Under the pieces are notes generated by a model, which had not been told where the DNA came from, did not search any database, and was given only the letters and a program-made list of their open reading frames with translations. A program made the position numbers and the translations under genes. Positions 58,391-64,000 of a stretch of DNA of 64,000 nucleotides are shown here, in pieces. Origin of the DNA: Haliotis asinina (taxonomy: Eukaryota > Mollusca > Gastropoda > Lepetellida > Haliotidae); NCBI RefSeq assembly GCF_037392515.1, contig NC_090291.1:34557001-34621000 (forward strand), written 5' to 3'. How positions within the stretch are numbered: the stretch's first letter is position 1; each line of letters opens with the position of its first letter.

Positions 58391-58820
58391 TAAATTTGTC
58401 ATTATGATTGTAATCTCCACTTTCCACATAATCAAGACTTGAATGGGTTTTCTTGGATATATTTGTTTCAGGATTTCTATGGCAGATTACATGGTTACAA
58501 AATTGTTCAAATACAGAATTGTTAGGTCTCAGCTACTCAACTGACTTGGTTGTATTTTAGCCACAGAACTGCAAACAGAAAAACATGAACTATCTTGCAT
58601 TTGTACCTGATTTTCTTATAATAAGATAAACGTATTCATCAAAAAACATTTTTTGTAAATTTTGTAATCTTCTGATCCTAGCAAGTTAAGAACAGAGGAA
58701 TGAAAGGTCTTTCACTGATGCCCCTATAGAGCAAAGAGTGGCAACTGTCAAGAAGACATTTTGGTTTGTTTTAGTACATGAATCTAAAACAACCTTAGTT
58801 CATTCAATGTTGTACTCGTG

Positions 58821-59055
58821 AAGGTCCCTATTAGACCTAATCTTCAATAACCCATGTTTGTCGTAAGAGACTAATGGGAACGGGTGGTCAGGCTCGCTGG
58901 CTTGGTTGACACATCATCCAAGCCCAGTTGTGCAAATTGATATGCATAATGTTGATTACTGGACTGTCTGATCTAGACTTAACTATTTACAGACTGCCAC
59001 CATATAACTAAAATATTGCCAAGGGTGGCATAAAACTAAACTCACTCATTCAGAG
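58821..59055 (+). mobile_element. SINE family A copy
   Basis: Plus orientation, from GAAGGTCCCTATTAGACC through GTGGTCAGGCTCGCTGGC to GGCATAAAACTAAACTCACT. Moderately diverged. Confidence 0.8.
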
Positions 59056-59579
59056 ATACTAAGATTGAGTTATAAGAAGAATGTATTACTACTCTATTTA
59101 AATTCAAACAGACACCATACTCTGCAATTATTCGAGAATGAGAGCTGCATTTTACCTAATCAGCATCTGATGTTAGCTCTAAATATGCATCACACACTAG
59201 TACTCAAATTTAATTTAAAATTCCTAACTACATTCCATCACTGAAATACCTTAGTTGTGCATGCGAAGTTAAATGAAGCAAGATCATTCATCAAATAGCT
59301 TTATAAAGCTGACCCACATTTCACTGATAACAGGACCAAGAAAAGGGAGGTGTTCATGTTCATGCTGAGTATTTGGTTACTATAATACATGTAATAACAC
59401 AATAAAGAGCTTCAGGAAAGACTTCCGCCTGTTTCCCCCATTAAATCTCATTCTAGTCAAATTATATCAATCACCAGAATATATGGTACTCATCTGAAAA
59501 GAAAGGGTTTTAACAAGTTGTTTTAATTGTATCTCAACATACTGAAATAAATATTCAACTTCAAAAATATATAATATTA

Positions 59580-60170
59580 CATGGTCTCTGGGTGTCGTCT
59601 GCGTATCCACCCGAGTGTTAAAGGCCATGAACTTGTTACATAACACAGGGTCATAAATGGCGCCTTGACATCGAGATTAGTTCTGCAGTTCTAGTTTAAA
59701 ACGAGAATATCTCGGTCTTATTTCGCATTAAGTAGAAGCCGAGAAGTAAAAATTACCCATTTCCAGTTTAATATTAACACGTACCTCGCCACTTTCTGCT
59801 TACATCATCATCGTGTAGTGAGTTATAAAACCTGTGACAGACGACAACTTGTTGACAATTCGTGACTTGAGGGCCTGTCAAACACCCAGTGCCGATGAGT
59901 CAAAATACGAGTCCTATTCATCTACTAAACGAACTGCTTTAAGCGTATACGCGTTATCTATTGTTTTACTTACCAGGTTTTCTATGTGTAAATATCACCG
60001 GTTAACCGTCATGATATCAACCTTGGAAAGAGATATTTCACTCGACAAAAGAATGAAATTTCACTGTCCAAAACACAGGATGACAGTGACACTTCCGGTC
60101 CAGATACCAGTTTTCGGTTTCGATTATCTCCCTTTGTCCACACCCTGTAGCGTGCAAAGCGCTATTATTT
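59580..60170 (-). promoter_or_regulatory. CpG-richer block, candidate promoter and non-coding first exon of the alpha-arrestin gene
   Basis: This stretch holds many more CpG dinucleotides than the AT-rich sequence on either side. On the minus strand a strong donor reads GAG|GTACGT, with the exon edge at 59785, facing the arrestin acceptor at 52463. An ETS-like ACTTCCGG is present near 60090. The assignment is inference from composition, the orphan acceptor upstream of the arrestin ATG and the correctly oriented donor. Confidence 0.35.
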
Positions 60171-61118
60171 AAAAACGTGTTGTGATTTGTTTTAGTGTGT
60201 GGTATTTCATTTCATTTCTTGGGCTGACGAGTGACATAGGTGGTGTTACCCACGAAACACCGATTAATCAAAAGACACACAGATATGTAGGTTAAGAACA
60301 ACCATTGGTTAAGAATAAACCAGGGGGTGAACGCTATGTACCTTAGCAAGGTGTAACCCGGGGACTAGACCAAAATCTTGTCTCTGAAATGAACATATAC
60401 AAAAACACCACCACCACCACCAGCAACAACAACTACAACAACAACAACAACAACAACTAAACAAACAGAAAAATAACGATTGATAAATTATGCCTATTAA
60501 TTGTAAGTAAATGGAGCCAAGAGACTGTCGTCATTTCATGTCTCATTTTCATTTCATAAAACTGTGGTAATCTAGACTTGCCACATATCAAAGACTTATG
60601 CGGGCTGTATTGATCGTGGAGGATAAAAAAAACCCATTCATTATGCCTAATTCTATTGAGTGTATTTGTTCAAGTGTGCAAATGACATACCTAGACGATA
60701 ATATTGATCTAGAATAAATGCACATTATACATGGTTCTTTCAGTTTCATTATATGTATTGGTAGGGAAGGTTTTCATTTTTTGCAGTTTATTATTGCAAC
60801 AGATAAATAAACATCAATCTATCTGGCAATAAAATGGTCTAACCTACTTACACACATAGTAATGTTCGTTTTCGTGACATCCCATCTCGATAAAAACACG
60901 GACTGTTGTGAAACGTGTGACGTCATGATTATTAAGGAGACATTTATCTTCTACACACCATTATACTAGTATCCATGTGATGATACCCCGCCTCGTTATA
61001 GAGCTAGTAAATATGTGACGATTCGAAAATATGTGACGCCTGGAAAAAAACATGATCTGATGATAGAGGGATAGTATCAGTTTCACATATATGTCTATAG
61101 CCAAGCCAGAAATTGGTA
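60171..61118. other. Gap between CpG-richer block and CACTA-like element, nothing coding seen
   Basis: AT-rich sequence with one microsatellite (60406-60458). No gene-like frame. Confidence 0.6.
60406..60458. repeat. (CCA)n/(CAA)n microsatellite
   Basis: CCA units pass into CAA units with two interruptions. Confidence 0.93.
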
Positions 61119-61230
61119 CACTGTAAACCCTCACCGTAAAATATACGGTAGTTCGCTGTATTATTTTAACAGCGCTCCACCGTAATATCTAAATACGGTA
61201 AAGTGCCGTCAATATTACGTTCGTACCGTA
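61119..61230. repeat. Subterminal ACCGTA/TACGGT repeats of the CACTA-like element
   Basis: ACCGTA-AAATA-TACGGT forms a perfect 17-base palindrome at 61133-61149. A second pair is at 61179-61184 and 61194-61199, and a single ACCGTA is at 61225-61230. These are candidate transposase binding sites. Confidence 0.65.
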
Positions 61231-61479
61231 AACAGATGTATTGTGGGATCGTTTTTCTTGAATGCCGCCATTGTTTGAGGTTTGGGACAGGCTGACAAGA
61301 CATCTGACAACCGCATGTCAACTGCTATATCACAGGTTACTGGTATGGAATATGATATAATTATCTGAGGAATAGTTATGTTGGTTTCTGCTGTACTGAT
61401 TTGTAGTATAGTCTCATGTCTTTGCCAGGGAATATGCGTTGTCCGTCTCTTCGAGTTTTCGCAGTTGTGCACGAAGGTT

Positions 61480-64000
61480 ATGTTTGGTTGCAAATGTTGT
61501 AGTTTTGAAACGTCCACGCTTAGGCACTATGTTGACCATTACCAGCTTCACCTTAATGTTCCAAATATACAGTTTCCATGCTGTTTCGTCACGTGTGAAA
61601 GGGCCTTTCATACTTACTCTGCATTCAAATCTCATACACTGAGAGATCATGGACAATTACACGTGTGTAGGTCAAAATCTACTCGGGTCAGAACATGTTT
61701 GAAATGTAGTATTGAATGGTGTGGAAGCCACTTTGACAGTCTAAGTAAGCATTTATCACATTTAAGAGAACACCTGTCTCTACATGAGGAAGTATTGTGT
61801 CCGTTTAAGAATTGTGGCCTTCGTTTCAATAAAAAGTCATCATTTTCTTCACATTTGTCTCGCAAGCACCAAACCTCTGATATTCACCACATCTCTGTAC
61901 ACCTACTCCAACAAGCAGAAAAGGATGTTGAAGAATCCTACCAAACTATAGATTGCGATGAACATCTCTCAAGAACTTTGACTGACTCGGAACATGGTGC
62001 CACCACAGCTATTGCTGTCAGTGAATATAATGATCTCGACGTCATAGTTCCGTTACAAAACAGAGATATAGATGAAACTGATGTATCTGAAAGTCAAAAT
62101 TGGAATGATGAAGGAAGTCACTTTGGCCCCATCACGAATGAACAATATTTGAGAAACTTGGCATTATTTTATTTGAAATTAGAAAGCAAGTATTTGCTTC
62201 CAGTTTCAACAATCCAAAGCATTATTGAAGAGTTTAATTCATGGCATGAATTTAGTCAAAAGTTTGTGAAACATGCTGTCACAGAAACGTTAAGATTATG
62301 TGGGACAGATAATGATGTTATTAGAAATGTTAGAGAGGAAATTCAATCAAGTGACATATTTTCTGCCTGTAACAATGGACCATTGAGATCACAAAAGTTC
62401 AGATCACATTTCTACAAGAAACACTTTCCTTTCGTAGAACCTCGAGAGATATTCCTTGGATATAGCAATAAACAATTGCGGAAAACATTTCAGTATGTTT
62501 CAGTAATTGAAAGTCTGTTAGCACTGTATAGATATCAGAGAGATTCTATGAACTTGTGTCAGAAGTCTGAACAGATTGATGATGAAGATGTTTTAACTAG
62601 TCTTCATCAAGGATCTCTATTTAAAAACCATCCCATCTTGAGTAGTGGAGAAGCCTGCTTTGAGATCTTGCTGTACCAGGATGCTTTTGAGGTTGTTAAT
62701 CCCTTGGGATCAGCAAGAAAGAAACACAAATTGATTGGCGTGTATTATACCCTTGGAAATTTTCCTGCTTATCGCCGTTCCAATATAGATCATATGCAGC
62801 TCGTATTGTTATGTAGGGAGGCATATCTTAAGGAATATGGACAGGACAAGATATTTTCACCGTTAGTGAGGGATCTACATGATGTGGAAGTAAACGGTGT
62901 TGAAACTGGACATGGACAAATTAAAGGGGTTTTAGTTTACATCCTAGGTGACAACCTTGGATCGCACATGATAGGTGGATTCTTGGAAAACTTTTGTGGT
63001 GAGAACTTTTGTAGATACTGTTCAGCAACAAAAACAGATATAAGAGGGTCAGTACTACCAATCAGAGGTGTAAAGAGAACAAAACACACTTATGAAGAGT
63101 CCCTTAAGGCTTTAGATGAAAATCCAGACCTTGCTCACCATAATGGCATCAAACATGAATCCGTATTCAACCAGCTAAACAGTTTCCATGTGACAAGTGG
63201 TTTGCCCCCATGTCTAGGCCATGACCTGTTCGAAGGCATTGTACCATATGATATGATGCTGATGATTGATTACTTTGTAAGGAACGTGAAATGGTTCACT
63301 TATGAACACCTAAATACACGGATTTCAGAATTTTCTTATGTGGAGTGTGATGCTCTTGACAAGCCAAGTCTTGTCAAGGCAAAATCTGATAAATTGTCAG
63401 GTCATGCTATTCAGAATTGGGTTTTTGTGAGAACCTTTCCCCTACTAATAGGGAATTGTGTGGCTGATGCTGAAAATGATGTTTGGCAACTGTTTCTGTT
63501 ACTGAAAACAGTTACTGAAATTATTTGCAGTCACAGACTCAACGTTTCAAAAATAGCTACTTTGAACTCTATCATTGAAGAGTATCTCTATTATAGGAAA
63601 ACCCTCTTTCCTAATCAAGAGCTCAGACCAAAACATCATTTTCTTTATCATTACCCTGAGCTAATCGCGTCCAATGGTCCCCTGATCCAGTTGTGGACCC
63701 TTCGTTTTGAAAGCAAACACTCATACTTCAAGAAATGTGCTAGAAAGCTTCAAAACTATAAAAGTTTGGCCAAAACACTCGCACAGAAACATCAACTCCT
63801 ACAAGCATATTACATGACTGGAAATTTGTTTCAGAGTGAACTACAAGCTGATCATAGCTCACCATTTTCACCTAGTATCTATAGCCAGTCAGTCTTGAAG
63901 GCAGTTTCAAAATATGATGTTAACGAAACCAATACGGTTTCATCATTACAACTCGTATACAGAGGTGTACAGTACAAAGTTGGCAATTATTTAGTAGTTG
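61480..64000 (+). CDS. Transposase-like protein with N-terminal C2H2-like zinc fingers, partial (3' end outside window)
   Basis: The frame is open for 840 codons from ATG 61480 to the window edge without a stop, so it looks intact. Residues 1 to about 130 contain Cys/His pairs spaced like C2H2 fingers, for example FPCCFVTCERAF followed by HTLRDH, CLKCSIEWCG followed by HLREH, and CPFKNCGLRF followed by HLSRKH. A linker rich in acidic residues follows. The later region holds LLYQDAFEVVNPLG (D401), YILGDNLGSHMIGGF (D491), CRYC (C511, C514), LGHDLFEGIVPYDM (H581, E585) and RFESKHSYFKK. The arrangement of two Asp, a CxxC and a HDxxEG block resembles CACTA-type transposases; the catalytic roles are inferred. 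The frame extends upstream to an in-frame ATG at 61378, but that segment is hydrophobic and unlike the fingers, and a splice acceptor-like TTTTCGCAG precedes 61465, so 61480 is preferred. A domesticated gene is possible but less likely beside the CACTG terminus. Confidence 0.75.
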   Translation, partial: MFGCKCCSFETSTLRHYVDHYQLHLNVPNIQFPCCFVTCERAFHTYSAFKSHTLRDHGQLHVCRSKSTRVRTCLKCSIEWCGSHFDSLSKHLSHLREHLSLHEEVLCPFKNCGLRFNKKSSFSSHLSRKHQTSDIHHISVHLLQQAEKDVEESYQTIDCDEHLSRTLTDSEHGATTAIAVSEYNDLDVIVPLQNRDIDETDVSESQNWNDEGSHFGPITNEQYLRNLALFYLKLESKYLLPVSTIQSIIEEFNSWHEFSQKFVKHAVTETLRLCGTDNDVIRNVREEIQSSDIFSACNNGPLRSQKFRSHFYKKHFPFVEPREIFLGYSNKQLRKTFQYVSVIESLLALYRYQRDSMNLCQKSEQIDDEDVLTSLHQGSLFKNHPILSSGEACFEILLYQDAFEVVNPLGSARKKHKLIGVYYTLGNFPAYRRSNIDHMQLVLLCREAYLKEYGQDKIFSPLVRDLHDVEVNGVETGHGQIKGVLVYILGDNLGSHMIGGFLENFCGENFCRYCSATKTDIRGSVLPIRGVKRTKHTYEESLKALDENPDLAHHNGIKHESVFNQLNSFHVTSGLPPCLGHDLFEGIVPYDMMLMIDYFVRNVKWFTYEHLNTRISEFSYVECDALDKPSLVKAKSDKLSGHAIQNWVFVRTFPLLIGNCVADAENDVWQLFLLLKTVTEIICSHRLNVSKIATLNSIIEEYLYYRKTLFPNQELRPKHHFLYHYPELIASNGPLIQLWTLRFESKHSYFKKCARKLQNYKSLAKTLAQKHQLLQAYYMTGNLFQSELQADHSSPFSPSIYSQSVLKAVSKYDVNETNTVSSLQLVYRGVQYKVGNYLVV

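Larger units (their letters stand above)
52463..59579. other. Stretch upstream of the arrestin coding exons, no coding exon seen
   Basis: Probably a large 5' intron of the alpha-arrestin gene if the first exon is near 59785. It holds the triplicated repeat at 52725-53330, SINEs and a LINE fragment. I see no other recognisable content; the frames of up to 149 codons at 52600-53049 come from the triplicated repeat. Confidence 0.5.
61119..64000 (+). mobile_element. CACTA/EnSpm-like (CMC superfamily) DNA transposon, left part, runs off the window
   Basis: The proposed left end is CACTG at 61119-61123, the terminus typical of animal EnSpm elements. It is followed by repeated ACCGTA and TACGGT motifs that form short palindromes (61133-61149 and 61179-61199, with a further ACCGTA at 61225-61230) and by an inverted pair CGCTGT/ACAGCG (61154-61159 and 61169-61174). 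Such arrays of short subterminal repeats are usual where CACTA transposases bind. A long transposase-like frame begins at 61480 and is still open at 64000. The right end, and therefore the terminal inverted repeat and target duplication, lie outside the window. A different DNA transposon family with a similar terminus cannot be excluded. Confidence 0.7.

Noticed and set aside
61378-61479. Upstream in-frame ATG giving a hydrophobic leader for the transposase-like protein
   Set aside because: A signal-peptide-like start makes little sense before nuclear zinc fingers; kept only as an alternative start.
61215-61865. Minus-strand frames of 72-100 codons inside the CACTA-like element
   Set aside because: They are antisense shadows of the transposase frame and its leader.

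Overview
The window looks like nuclear DNA of a gastropod mollusc, most likely an abalone (Haliotis-like). The reasons are two spliced metazoan genes with GT-AG introns, a compact metazoan tRNA gene, and more than twenty copies of two short tRNA-derived repeats ending in a (CTCA)n tail next to a GCGGCGTAAAAC block, which I associate with abalone sequence. The genus is an inference; the animal origin is secure.

Layout. Positions 1-5600 are intergenic and repeat-rich. Positions 10700-20362, minus strand, hold an 11-exon gene for a TENT4 (PAPD5/PAPD7, Trf4-type) non-canonical poly(A) polymerase of 659 residues. A repeat-poor block at about 5675-10699 is its probable 3' UTR, and an NRF1-like site lies 137 bases upstream of its ATG. 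Positions 20600-28390 are intergenic, with microsatellites, small inverted-repeat elements and a 134-base (ACTC)n tract. A tRNA-Lys(CTT) gene is at 28391-28463. Positions 28500-43175 are non-coding and dense in SINEs. Positions 43176-52447, minus strand, hold the 7 coding exons of an alpha-arrestin (ARRDC2/3/TXNIP-like, 414 residues) with three PPxY motifs. A CpG-richer block at 59580-60170 may carry its promoter and a non-coding first exon.

From 61119 to the window end lies the best find: the left part of a CACTA/EnSpm-like (CMC superfamily) DNA transposon. It starts with CACTG, carries ACCGTA/TACGGT palindromes, and encodes one unbroken 840-codon frame that is still open at 64000. That frame has an N-terminal block of C2H2-like zinc fingers followed by a transposase-like region.

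The two host genes act in separate processes (RNA tailing; ubiquitin-linked membrane cargo sorting) and share only strand and neighbourhood. Introns of the arrestin gene have taken in a decayed Tc1/mariner element, SINEs, a foldback element, a 44-base minisatellite and a local tandem array that copies the 3' edge of its sixth coding exon, including the splice donor. Everything was read by eye; splice sites rest on reading-frame continuity and remembered family sequences, not on transcripts.
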